A stretch of 64,000 bases of DNA from Planctomycetota bacterium (GTDB lineage Bacteria > Planctomycetota > UBA8742 > UBA2392), in contig JAGQRH010000008.1 in the NCBI GenBank assembly GCA_020425605.1, forward strand, positions 62,001-126,000, read 5' to 3'. Below, in pieces: positions 26,951 through 35,718 of this stretch. The notes under the pieces are model-generated. The model was not told where the DNA came from. It saw only the letters and a list, made by a program, of their open reading frames with translations, and searched no databases. The position numbers and the translations under genes were made by a program. Numbering within the stretch: the stretch's first letter is position 1; the number at the start of each line of letters is the position of its first letter.

Positions 26951-29151
26951 ATACGCCTCCTGCACATCGAGTGCTGTGGATCGGCCGAATGATGTTCGGC
27001 GAGAACTACCGCGTTCGTGAAACGGAACTGGCCACGCGGCTCGCGCAGCACGCCGCCGTGTTCGCGCTGGACCACACAACTGCGCTTCGCGGGCTACGCC
27101 CTACCATCGGTGAAAAGCTCCGGATGCGGGTCGACCTGCTGCGCGCACCCTTCGAGGTCCTGTCCGAAGGCCCAGTGACGCGATTTCGCATGCCCATCAC
27201 GGCCGCAACAGGCCCTGCGTTAAACGAGGCAGGTGCAGCACTGAACGAGCGGCGCCTGATCGAAGCGCTGAAACGCTTTGATTGCAGCACGGCATACGTA
27301 AGCACGCCGTTCTTCTTCCTGCCTTCCAAGCAGCGCAGCTACCGGTTTCACTTTGACGTCGTCGACAATTTCCACGATGCGTGGCCATCCACTCGCGTTG
27401 GTCGCGCCCGCCGGGAATTCCACATCGAAGCGATGCGACGAGCCGACAGCATCAGTGCCTCCAGCCTTCAGCTTTGCGACTATGTCCAGCGCCTTGCCGA
27501 CCGGCAGGTGGTCTACATTCCCAACGGCGTGCCGGCGGCGCAGATCCGCGCGGTCGACCAAACGGACGTCGAGGCGATCCGCACACGCTTCAAGCTTCAT
27601 GGCCGCTTCACCGTAGGGTTCATTGCCAATCACTCAATGCCTTTCGACGGCATGGAGCGACTCGTGCACGCACACGTCGTGGCCCGGAAGCAGCGGCCGG
27701 AGCTTGCCCTGCTCGTGGTTGGTCCTGGCGCGGAGCGGGCACTGGAGTTCAGCAAGGGTGAGCCAGACGGCGTGCTGGTCGCCGGCGCCGTCCCGCCGGA
27801 ACGAGTGGCAGCCTGGTTTGCAGCTTGCGATGCGGGCGCACACCCACAGGACATCTCTCCGCTGACACACGACGCAATGGCCATGAACCCGCTTGAATTC
27901 AGCGCTGCGGGCAAGCCGGTATTGAGCAATCCGTTGAAGGAGTTCCAACGCCTGGCCCTGCCAAACATCCGGTTCACAGAAGACGACAGCGTAGCGGCCT
28001 GGGCGGACGCGCTGGCTGCCACGTCAACATTCGCTGCGTTCGATGCACACTCGCTCAAGTCCGCCATCGAGCCTTTCGACTGGAACCGCTCAGCCGATGC
28101 GCTGGCAGGCGTGCTTGGAGTATCCGGCACCGCACCGGCGCCCCGGCCGCGCTCTACCCGAGTACTGGACGTCGTACACTATGAGCGCAAGCCGATCGCC
28201 GACTACCACAGTATCGAGAACCTATTCGCGAGCCTTCGCGCGGCGATGCTCGAGCAGGCGGATGTGCGGGTCGCGCGCTGCCCTGAGGTCAGCCGCGCAA
28301 TCCTGCCACGCCTGCGAAACTGGCGTTGGGCCGGTCGTGTGCAGGGGCGTGTCAACCACATCACCGGCGACGTCCACTATCTTGCACTTGGATTGGAAGG
28401 AGATCGCACAGTCCTGACGGTCCACGATTGCGTTTCACTGCGCCGCACCAAAGGACTTCGCCGGGCGCTGCTGCGCAAGTTCTACTTTGAGCTGCCCGTC
28501 CGCCGGGCAAGAATCGTAACGACCGTTTCGCAGGCGACGAAAGACGAGCTCGTCTCGGTCACCGGCTGCGATCCGGAAAAGGTACGCGTGGTACCAAACT
28601 GCGTGGCGGATTCTTTCCAGCACTCGCGGCGCGAATTCAATGCCGACGCGCCAGTAGTCCTGCTGATTGGAACGCTTCCGCACAAGAATCTCGACCGAAC
28701 CGTCGAAGCGTTGAAGCCGCTTGGCTGTCACCTGCACATAATTGGCAGGCTGTCCGACGGCCAGCGCGCCATGCTTGCCGCGTCGGGGTTGCCGTTCGAG
28801 AATTCGTTTGACCTGTCAGGCGCGCAAATGGCGGAGGCCTACGTAGCTTGCGATATCGTCGGCTTCGCGAGCCTGTATGAAGGGTTCGGCATGCCCGTGA
28901 TCGAAGGCCAGGCGACCGGTCGGGTTGTCGTGACTTCCAACCTTGCGCCAATGACGGAAGTGGCCGCAGACGGCGCATGCCTCGTTGATCCATTGAATGT
29001 CGAGTCTATCCGGACCGGGTTTGAGCGCGTTACAAAGGACGCGGCCTACCGTGAACATTTGGTTGCCGCCGGGTTGCGCAACGTCGAGCGGTTTCGACCG
29101 GCCGCCATCGCGGCGATGTACGTCGAGCTGTACCGCGAAGTCATCGGCTAG
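26947..29151 (+). CDS. Tandem GT4-type glycosyltransferase (two GT-B domains)
   Basis: 734 residues from a GTG that overlaps the wecB stop (GTGA). Two GT-B domains are fused. The first, about residues 1-385, has an N-terminal VLWIGRMMFGENYRVRE and a donor-site region MNPLEFSAAGKPVLSNPLKE. The second, about 395-734, carries TVHDCVSLRRTKG, TVSQATKDELVSVTGCDPEKV, LIGTLPHKNLDRTVEAL and an intact E-x7-E segment EGFGMPVIEGQATG. Such double transferases can add two sugars in succession. Its stop shares CTAG with the stop of the convergent acetyltransferase gene (29148-29151). This is the last gene of the polysaccharide cluster on this strand. Confidence 0.88.
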   Translation: MNTPPAHRVLWIGRMMFGENYRVRETELATRLAQHAAVFALDHTTALRGLRPTIGEKLRMRVDLLRAPFEVLSEGPVTRFRMPITAATGPALNEAGAALNERRLIEALKRFDCSTAYVSTPFFFLPSKQRSYRFHFDVVDNFHDAWPSTRVGRARREFHIEAMRRADSISASSLQLCDYVQRLADRQVVYIPNGVPAAQIRAVDQTDVEAIRTRFKLHGRFTVGFIANHSMPFDGMERLVHAHVVARKQRPELALLVVGPGAERALEFSKGEPDGVLVAGAVPPERVAAWFAACDAGAHPQDISPLTHDAMAMNPLEFSAAGKPVLSNPLKEFQRLALPNIRFTEDDSVAAWADALAATSTFAAFDAHSLKSAIEPFDWNRSADALAGVLGVSGTAPAPRPRSTRVLDVVHYERKPIADYHSIENLFASLRAAMLEQADVRVARCPEVSRAILPRLRNWRWAGRVQGRVNHITGDVHYLALGLEGDRTVLTVHDCVSLRRTKGLRRALLRKFYFELPVRRARIVTTVSQATKDELVSVTGCDPEKVRVVPNCVADSFQHSRREFNADAPVVLLIGTLPHKNLDRTVEALKPLGCHLHIIGRLSDGQRAMLAASGLPFENSFDLSGAQMAEAYVACDIVGFASLYEGFGMPVIEGQATGRVVVTSNLAPMTEVAADGACLVDPLNVESIRTGFERVTKDAAYREHLVAAGLRNVERFRPAAIAAMYVELYREVIG

Positions 29152-30332
29152 AAAAAGTCCGGCATCCAGGGCGCTGTTCCCGCGAACATCGCCGCCAGGG
29201 GCGCATCGTGCCTGTCCGTGCCGGTCAACAGTCCCGCCGCCCGCAACTGGGCTGGGGCGAAACTGCTGCTATAGAGCGCCGCCAGCCCCCGGATGTCCAT
29301 CGTGGGCCCGCCCTTTCCGCCCGGCGTTACGCGCATCCGGCCGTCGGCCAACTGCAACGTCCAGTCACCTGAGTTGCCTGGTAGCATCTCGTCACGGATG
29401 TGCACCACGGCGTCGGCAGCGACGTGCCTTGAGTAGCCTCTCGCCTGAAGTGCGTCCCTGACTCGGACGATACGCAGCATCCACTGCATACGCTGCTCAA
29501 GCGCCAGCTCCGTCGTGCGGGCTACCTCAAGGGCGATTGGATCATCTGGAGCTGCATAGAACTCAAGCCGGCTCGCGACGCTTCGATGCCGCGCAAAGAG
29601 CCCAAGCATTGCAGCCAGCGCGTCCGGCGTATTGCAGACGAGATCGCGCACCAGCAAGTCGTAGCGAAAGCTCTTCGCCGATTGCCGTTTTTGCGTGTAA
29701 ATGGTGTAGCCTTCGGGCTCACCATCGCGCTCGGCGATATAGCTGTAGGGAGGCGTTTCTTTGGGCGCCCGTCGCACGCGTTCCCAGATCAGGTCACTGC
29801 GATCAAGACAGCCATTCTCGTGCTGATGCCTGCGGCGATAGAGATCCTCAAGTATGTGTTGATCGGCCGGACCGGCTTCGCGAAGCTCGAGGCTGGTTTC
29901 TGCCACGGGCAACTCAGAGAGGTTTGCCGCAAACATGCAGCGAGCACCTGCGTACTCCCATCCCAGGTTTCGATAGAGCCTCGGTGCGGCCGGGTACAGA
30001 GTCGATATGGCCGGGCCGCTCTCGAAGTTCTCACGCAGGTTCTCGAGCATCATCTCGCGCGCGTAGCCTCGGGCACGCAACTCCGGTTTTACGCCCACGC
30101 CCGCGATTCCCCACGTCGGGATTGCCGCCCCGCCGAAGAACTGTCCCATCTCGTAGATCACCAGCCCAGCCAACAGCTGGTCGTCGCGCAGGACGCGTAC
30201 GCCGTCGCCGAATCCGCGCACCCAGCCTTCGAACATCTCCGCATCGCCGGCAAATGATTGAGCGACGATCGCCGCATAGGCGCGGCGTTCGGCATCGCCG
30301 TCGGGCAGGCCGTAGCGAGGAAGCTCAGCCAT
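29148..30332 (-). CDS. Eis-like GNAT N-acetyltransferase with SCP2-like C-terminal domain
   Basis: About 394 residues from the ATG at 30332 (MAELPRYGLPDGD), 4 bases after the stop of the upstream gene; the longer frame runs into that gene and is rejected. The first GNAT domain has the acetyl-CoA loop VGVKPELRARGYAREMM and LYRNLGWEYAG. A second degenerate GNAT region and a sterol-carrier-like C-terminal domain (VVHIRDEMLPGNSGDWTLQ ... TMDIRGLAALYSSSFAP) follow, the Eis three-part plan. The chain ends MPDFF; in mycobacterial Eis the C-terminal phenylalanine carboxylate takes part in catalysis, and this ending fits. Eis enzymes acetylate amines such as aminoglycosides or protein lysines. The substrate here is unknown. 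Confidence 0.85.
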   Translation of the reverse strand: MAELPRYGLPDGDAERRAYAAIVAQSFAGDAEMFEGWVRGFGDGVRVLRDDQLLAGLVIYEMGQFFGGAAIPTWGIAGVGVKPELRARGYAREMMLENLRENFESGPAISTLYPAAPRLYRNLGWEYAGARCMFAANLSELPVAETSLELREAGPADQHILEDLYRRRHQHENGCLDRSDLIWERVRRAPKETPPYSYIAERDGEPEGYTIYTQKRQSAKSFRYDLLVRDLVCNTPDALAAMLGLFARHRSVASRLEFYAAPDDPIALEVARTTELALEQRMQWMLRIVRVRDALQARGYSRHVAADAVVHIRDEMLPGNSGDWTLQLADGRMRVTPGGKGGPTMDIRGLAALYSSSFAPAQLRAAGLLTGTDRHDAPLAAMFAGTAPWMPDFF

Positions 30333-30336
30333 TGGA

Positions 30337-31596
30337 TCAGTCCGGGTTGGTGCCGAGGATCTCGGTTTCGAATTCGCGTTTCCAGCCGTTTTCCCAGCGC
30401 GCTTCAACCTGTGCCAGCTGGCCCTGGACAGTCTGCAACTCGTTGAGAAGCCCGCGCACTTCCGCGTCAAAGGCGCCGCGCCGCTGCAGCAGCGGCCTCA
30501 GTTTGGCTTCAAGCCTGCGGTTACGAGAGCGCAACTCCGCCAGATCGCTACCGCGTCCCATTCCCTCGAGAATCGCCTCGAGCCGGGCCTCTGAATCAAC
30601 ACTGATCGCCGGGCGCAGGTTTTCCATCTCGTCATCGGTCGGTGGAGTCCCTGCAATCGCCACATCCATCGCCATCAGCGCAATGGTCTGCTCGCTCGTC
30701 ATCACTAGGTCCAGCATTACCGCCTGTGTGGCGTGCTCGAGCTCGCTACCCTGGTCCTTCTCAAGACGCTTCAGCGCGAACGCCGCGCGCTCGGGCCATG
30801 GGCTTCGTGCCAGTGCAAGCAACACGCGCTTGTCATCTCCGACCAGGTCGGCGAGCTTCAACTCTGCCCGTGCGCGGTCCGTGGCGCGAGGCAACGCAAG
30901 GTCGTCCAACGCCGTCTGCAACTGATTCAGCGTGACCTTTGGCGCGTTTGGTCGGCGTTGCTGGTAGCGGCTCCAGGCAGGCTCCGCGAAGTCCGATGCA
31001 ATGGTTGAACGCAGCACTGCGTCTTCGGCCGCGAATTGCAACAGCTCGTTGCCGGCCGCATGTTCAAGCACTTCTTCGGCGACGCCCTGCGCCCTGGCAC
31101 TCGCCAGCGTGCCCAACAGCGTGCAGCACTGGATTGTCTGGTAGACATCTATTTCAGGCTGAGCAAGTCGTTGCTCGATCAACAGGCGCAGCTTCTCCGA
31201 GTCGGCGCCCTTGAGCGCTCTCGAGGCAATCGTGCGCTCCGCGCGGCGGGCTTCGCGATTGCAAAGCGTTTCGAGGCAAAGCAGCACACGGCCATCGTGC
31301 CGCGTATTGGCCAGAACGCGCAGCAGCAATTCACGCCCGCGGCGGGGCTGATCCGGCAGAACCTTGACGAGCTCCTCGAAGTGCGCGTCCGCGCCGGACT
31401 CAATCAGGCGCTCAGCCTGCAGCCGATGCTCCGGCACTCTTGAGGCAAGGTACGGCAGTACTGCCTGCAGGCGTTCCCAGCTTGGTGCCTCGGGCTGCCC
31501 GGCCGCAGGCGGCTGCGGCTCATCCTGGGCCGCCACGGACCCGAGCACCGCCAAGGCGGCGCAACACAGGATCACGATTGCGGCTCGGAGCTTCAC
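30337..31596 (-). CDS. Exported HEAT-like helical repeat protein
   Basis: 419 residues from a GTG that overlaps the lnt stop (GTGA). An N-terminal signal peptide (KLRAAIVILCCAALAVLGSV, cleavage after AAQ likely) is followed by a proline-rich spacer and then alpha-helical repeats of HEAT/Armadillo character (for example LPYLASRVPEHRLQAERLIE, LARSPWPERAAFALKRLEK). The last 80 residues look like a coiled coil (LAELRSRNRRLEAKLRPLLQ). No catalytic motif is seen. Its position between lnt and the acetyltransferase, with overlapping or near-overlapping ends, indicates one operon. The product is presumably periplasmic and protein-binding; the function is unknown. Confidence 0.75.
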   Translation of the reverse strand: MKLRAAIVILCCAALAVLGSVAAQDEPQPPAAGQPEAPSWERLQAVLPYLASRVPEHRLQAERLIESGADAHFEELVKVLPDQPRRGRELLLRVLANTRHDGRVLLCLETLCNREARRAERTIASRALKGADSEKLRLLIEQRLAQPEIDVYQTIQCCTLLGTLASARAQGVAEEVLEHAAGNELLQFAAEDAVLRSTIASDFAEPAWSRYQQRRPNAPKVTLNQLQTALDDLALPRATDRARAELKLADLVGDDKRVLLALARSPWPERAAFALKRLEKDQGSELEHATQAVMLDLVMTSEQTIALMAMDVAIAGTPPTDDEMENLRPAISVDSEARLEAILEGMGRGSDLAELRSRNRRLEAKLRPLLQRRGAFDAEVRGLLNELQTVQGQLAQVEARWENGWKREFETEILGTNPD

Positions 31597-33467
31597 TTCT
31601 CGATCTTTCTGGTGTTTCGCTGCTCGGCCACCTTAGCCTGTCGGCGGCGCCAGTAATGTTGCACACGACCGATGAACATCATCGGCATTATGCAGCAGAT
31701 CACCACCAAAGACAGCCATCCAAGGCCGCGCCCGAACATGCTCACGAACAATGTCGGCGCCGGGTTGGCCAGCACGCGGGGCCGCATCAGCAGTAGCCCG
31801 CTGACTTCGCGGTCCCTGCCCTCGACTTCAAGGACCTCGTGGACCCGACCGCAGGCGTCGATGCTGCACGTGATGCCTGTGTTGGTCGCTCGGACGATCG
31901 GCACCCGAGACTCGATGGCCCGCAGCCGCAAATAGTCCACGGCCTGGTCCAGCTCGGCGCTCTGCTTGAACCAGCCCTCGTTGCTGATGTTGACGTGGAA
32001 GTCAGGGTAGCGATCCGGCTTCTCGTGCAACTCGGCATAGCAGCCGGGCCATGCGTACTCGTAGCAGATCGTGCTCGTGAAAGCCCAGTCGCGCCCGCCG
32101 AGACGCTCAGTCTTGCTGGGAATGCGGAACAGCGTCAGGCGCCGGCCGGGCTCGACCCGGCTCGCGTAGCCCTGCAGGCCCTCGGCGTAATCAACGATGA
32201 TCTTTCGGATCAACGGCATCTCTTCGATCGGGATATACTCGCCGCCGGGCACTAGGTAGCGCTTGTCGTAGCTGTCGACCACACGGCCCAGCGGGTCGAA
32301 CATCATCGCTGAGTTGTATTTTCGGACGTCGTAGGTGTCCTGCTTCCAGGGCACGTCGCGTTCCGACTGCGGGATGTCTGTCAGCGTGCCGACCAGCATC
32401 GGCGTCTTGATGTCGTAGGCAATCTTCGCGCGCAGATACTCGACGTAGCTGGTCGTGTGCTCATAGCCCGCTGCCGTGTAGTTCTTGCCGTTCAGCAACG
32501 ACCGGTCAGGAACACCGTCCTTGTAGAACTCGGCCGACTCCGTTTCCCGACCGCGGGTCAGTCCGTCGCGCGTAGTGCCGAAGAACAGCATGGTTTCGGC
32601 CCAGCAGATCAGCTCCGCATTCTCGTCCGCCGCCTGTTTGGACAGTTTGATCTGCTTCGTAAACGCGTTGGGAAGTCGGTCCGGGTCGTTGCGGACTTTT
32701 ACTTCCTGCGACAGGTTTCCCTGTACGCCGGCGACCAACGGGCCGTCGTCAACCGTGTCGGACTCAATCTGGTTAATCCGGACGAAGCCGTAGGCGCAAC
32801 TTCCGATCACGAACAGCACGGCAAGCGCAGGAACAACGAAGCGGCGGAACGGGTCTGTTCGCAGTTTCAGATTCCCCCCTTCGCCATCGAGATAGACGAG
32901 CGACGCAATCGCCAGCGCCGTCAGCGCCAACCCGGCCGAGAGCCCATACTGGCCCCAGATATCGGCTGTCTGGATGAAGGGCGTGAATTCAGTAATGCTC
33001 GTACCCAGAGGCATCCAGGGGTACGGCGCTGGCGTGTTGAACTCGTGAATGAACTCGAACCCGAGCCATACCAAAGGCACCAGCAGAATCATCTGACGAT
33101 GGCGACGCGTGAAGACCCAGCGGATCACCATGGCGCAAACGCCGTAGTACATCGACATCGCCGTTGCAACGAACGCGAACATGGCGAATACGATCCACTC
33201 ACTGCCGGGGTCGGTGACCATCTGTCCCAGCCACCACATGTCGACCCAGAAGTACGGCAGGCCAACAGCAAATCCCGCCAACCAGGCCGAACGCGGCCGC
33301 AGGCGCGGCAACGCAATGAAAAGGGGCGCCAAGGCAATCATGCCCACAAGCGGAACATCAAACGGCGGCTGGCAGAGCATCAACAGCACGGCCGAGGCAG
33401 CAACCAACCCCCACGCCTTTAGGCGACCCTTCTTGCTCAGTGGCTCAATTTCGATCGACTTCAGCAT
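31593..33467 (-). CDS. lnt: Apolipoprotein N-acyltransferase
   Basis: About 624 residues. The start is uncertain: the ATG at 33467 (MLKSIEIEPLSKKG) is preferred, but the frame opens at 33512. Residues count from 33512. Six or so membrane segments (to about residue 240) precede a carbon-nitrogen-hydrolase domain with the catalytic triad Glu306 (CWAETMLFF), Lys417 (YDKRYLVPGGEYIP) and Cys483 (STICYEYAWP). A further hydrophobic segment lies near the C-terminus. Lnt adds the third acyl chain to outer-membrane lipoproteins. The Glu-Lys distance (111 residues) exceeds that in the E. coli enzyme (68), because of an insertion around residues 310-395. The gene overlaps the following one by GTGA. Confidence 0.92.
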   Translation of the reverse strand: MLKSIEIEPLSKKGRLKAWGLVAASAVLLMLCQPPFDVPLVGMIALAPLFIALPRLRPRSAWLAGFAVGLPYFWVDMWWLGQMVTDPGSEWIVFAMFAFVATAMSMYYGVCAMVIRWVFTRRHRQMILLVPLVWLGFEFIHEFNTPAPYPWMPLGTSITEFTPFIQTADIWGQYGLSAGLALTALAIASLVYLDGEGGNLKLRTDPFRRFVVPALAVLFVIGSCAYGFVRINQIESDTVDDGPLVAGVQGNLSQEVKVRNDPDRLPNAFTKQIKLSKQAADENAELICWAETMLFFGTTRDGLTRGRETESAEFYKDGVPDRSLLNGKNYTAAGYEHTTSYVEYLRAKIAYDIKTPMLVGTLTDIPQSERDVPWKQDTYDVRKYNSAMMFDPLGRVVDSYDKRYLVPGGEYIPIEEMPLIRKIIVDYAEGLQGYASRVEPGRRLTLFRIPSKTERLGGRDWAFTSTICYEYAWPGCYAELHEKPDRYPDFHVNISNEGWFKQSAELDQAVDYLRLRAIESRVPIVRATNTGITCSIDACGRVHEVLEVEGRDREVSGLLLMRPRVLANPAPTLFVSMFGRGLGWLSLVVICCIMPMMFIGRVQHYWRRRQAKVAEQRNTRKIEK

Positions 33468-33527
33468 GCACACCCGGAACGCGCCCCGTGGAGCGGCAGC
33501 GCGACCTTCCATTCAATCATTTACGGA

Positions 33528-34316
33528 TCAGATGGGCTTGTCCAGCAACTGCAAAAGTTCGATTAGCGGACCCGCATCGAACGCCTGTGCAAGCAATGCG
33601 CTGTCAAGATCGACAAGCCGCTGGCCGGAAACGGCATCGTAGAGCCGGGTTGCGCCCACCGCCTGGGGTCCGTCCGAGGTGCGGAAGCTACGCTTGGACA
33701 AGTCCCCCTGCCAGTGGGTTTCGCACACTCCGCAGATCAGCTGCCCGCCGCTGCGCGCCCAAGGCGGCCCGCCACAGACCGGGCAATCGTCGCTGCCTGG
33801 CAGGACGTCAAAGTGCCTGATGATCGCGGCTGCCACGGATTCGTACAGCGGTTTCAGCGCTACCCAGAGCGTTCCAGCCAGCAGATGCGGATCAAGCTTG
33901 TACTTTGCAGCCGCGGCCTTGAATGCCTCATCGCCGTCGTTGTGCCAGAGCGCCTCGGCCAGCTCACGAGCATCCAGCCCGTGTCGCCGCGCTTTGAGCA
34001 GCGCTCTCAGCTCCGCGCCGCGCTCAGGAAAGTCAGTCACCAGCTCCAGGACGATCAGGCTGTGGTAGTCGGCGGTCAGTGGCGAGTCGCGCCCGATGGC
34101 GCCGAGGTCCAGCAGCGGCGGCTCAGTGCGCGGCTGGATCTTTACGAACGCGCCGCGCGAGCGCTCAATCGTTTCAAGCTGTCGCTGGCGCAGGCGTTGC
34201 AGCGCGAGCATGCCCCGGCGCGAAAGTCCGCTGTCGGCGGCCGTCAGGCTGATCACGAGCGCAAGCGGATCAAGCCTTCGCGGTGAAAGTCTCGCGTGGG
34301 GTGAGGCGTTCGCCAC
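33528..34316 (-). CDS. FdhE-like zinc-ribbon protein
   Basis: 262 residues if the GTG at 34316 is used, which overlaps lysA by 47 bases. A GTG at 34256, 13 bases past the lysA stop, is an alternative. The helical N-terminal part is followed by a zinc-ribbon segment DDCPVCGGPPWARSGGQLI and CGVCETHW, resembling the first cysteine pairs of FdhE, the formate dehydrogenase accessory protein. FdhE usually has two more CxxC pairs after this point; here the following stretch (QGDLSKRSFRTSDGPQAVGA) has none, so the second metal site is missing. A role in maturation of a molybdenum enzyme is possible but not shown. It is probably co-transcribed with lysA. Confidence 0.6.
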   Translation of the reverse strand: MANASPHARLSPRRLDPLALVISLTAADSGLSRRGMLALQRLRQRQLETIERSRGAFVKIQPRTEPPLLDLGAIGRDSPLTADYHSLIVLELVTDFPERGAELRALLKARRHGLDARELAEALWHNDGDEAFKAAAAKYKLDPHLLAGTLWVALKPLYESVAAAIIRHFDVLPGSDDCPVCGGPPWARSGGQLICGVCETHWQGDLSKRSFRTSDGPQAVGATRLYDAVSGQRLVDLDSALLAQAFDAGPLIELLQLLDKPI

Positions 34317-35598
34317 GGATTACGTCCTCGATCGTCTCACGGTCATGTGCCACCCAGTACTGGTCGCCGTCGACAATCACTTCTGCGGGCCGGCCGCGGG
34401 TGTTGTAATTGCTGGCCATCGCCATGCCGTAGGCCCCGCAGCTGAAGATTGCCAGCAGCTCGCCTTCATTCATCTTGGGCAGGTTCCGGCCGAGCGCAAA
34501 GTAGTCGCCCGATTCACAGATCGGGCCGACCACGTCGTACGTTACGCCATCGCCGGGGCCGGATTCGTCGATCGGGGAGTCGTCGCCAAGCGCCGCTCCA
34601 TCTTCCAGCCCGGGCGACTTCACCGGCCAGGTCAGGTGATAGGCCTGATAGATGCTCGGGCGCAGCAGGTCGTTCATGGCCGCGTCCACGATCAGGAAAT
34701 CCTTGTCGCCGCTGGGCTTGTTGTAGATGACTTGTGTCAGGAGGATGCCGCCGTTGCCGCTGATAAACCGGCCGGGCTCGCACAGCATTTTCAGCCCGAG
34801 CGCCTTGATACGCGGCGCCATCTGGGCCGCAAAGTCAGCGATCGGCAGGCCCTCGCCAATGTGATAGCTGATGCCGTAGCCGCCGCCGACGTTCAGGAAC
34901 TCGAGCGGGAAGTCCTGCTCCTTGAGCGACTTGATAAATGGCGTGACCTTGTCGATCGCCTCGGCGTGGCGGTCCGCGTAGGTGATCTGGCTGCCGATAT
35001 GCAGGTGAAGCCCGCGCAGGCGCAGGTTCTTCAGCTCTTTGATTCGCTTGGCACACGCCTCGGCGCGGTCGAGGTCGATGCCGAACTTGTTCTCGCGCTT
35101 GCCTGTGCTGATGTACTTGTGGGTCTTGGGATCAACGTCCGGGTTGATGCGCAGCGCGACCGGCGCCTCCATCTTGCGCTTGGCGGCCACGCGGCTGATG
35201 GCCTCGAGCTCGGCTTCGGACTCGACATTGAACATCAGGATGCCCTGCTCAAGGGCGTAATCGATTTCGTCGGGTGTCTTGCCGACGCCGGCGAACACGA
35301 TCTTGCCCGGCTCAGCCCCGGCGCGCAGGGCGCGATAGACTTCGCCCTTGCTGACCGCATCGAAGCCCGAGCCCGCCAGCGCCATCGCGCGCAGCAGGCC
35401 GAGGTTGCTGTTGGCCTTGATGCTGTAGCAGACCAGCGGATCGACTTCCTTGAATGCATCCACGATCGCCGCGTGCTGCTTGAGGAAGTGGTTCTGGCTG
35501 TAGATGTACACGGGCGTGCCTGTCCTGACTGCGATTTGCCGCACGGGTACGCCTTCGCAGTACAACTCTCCGCCCTTGTAGTGGAATTCTTCGTTCAT
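34270..35598 (-). CDS. lysA: Diaminopimelate decarboxylase
   Basis: 442 residues, normal for LysA. PLP-binding lysine in CYSIKANSNLGLLRAM, followed by GSGFDAVSKGEVYRALRAG; HLHIGSQI; GGGYGISYH; EPGRFISGNGGILLTQVIY; CESGDYFALGR near the C-terminus with the dimer-interface cysteine. It decarboxylates meso-diaminopimelate to lysine. An LL-diaminopimelate aminotransferase gene lies about 13 kb away (48659), so both ends of this pathway occur in the window but not in one operon. The ATG at 35598 fits the family N-terminus; no strong Shine-Dalgarno is visible. The FdhE-like gene follows with overlap. Confidence 0.95.
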   Translation of the reverse strand: MNEEFHYKGGELYCEGVPVRQIAVRTGTPVYIYSQNHFLKQHAAIVDAFKEVDPLVCYSIKANSNLGLLRAMALAGSGFDAVSKGEVYRALRAGAEPGKIVFAGVGKTPDEIDYALEQGILMFNVESEAELEAISRVAAKRKMEAPVALRINPDVDPKTHKYISTGKRENKFGIDLDRAEACAKRIKELKNLRLRGLHLHIGSQITYADRHAEAIDKVTPFIKSLKEQDFPLEFLNVGGGYGISYHIGEGLPIADFAAQMAPRIKALGLKMLCEPGRFISGNGGILLTQVIYNKPSGDKDFLIVDAAMNDLLRPSIYQAYHLTWPVKSPGLEDGAALGDDSPIDESGPGDGVTYDVVGPICESGDYFALGRNLPKMNEGELLAIFSCGAYGMAMASNYNTRGRPAEVIVDGDQYWVAHDRETIEDVIRGERLTPRETFTAKA

Positions 35599-35718
35599 GG
35601 TTTCGTGGACCGTAGCAAGTGAGTCGTTGAATGAATTCGGGGTTCCTCTTTATGCGCTGGTGGCTGGTATGCAAGGGTCAGCCCGCAGCAGAAGACCCGC
35701 GGGGCAGGAGCCCCCACA

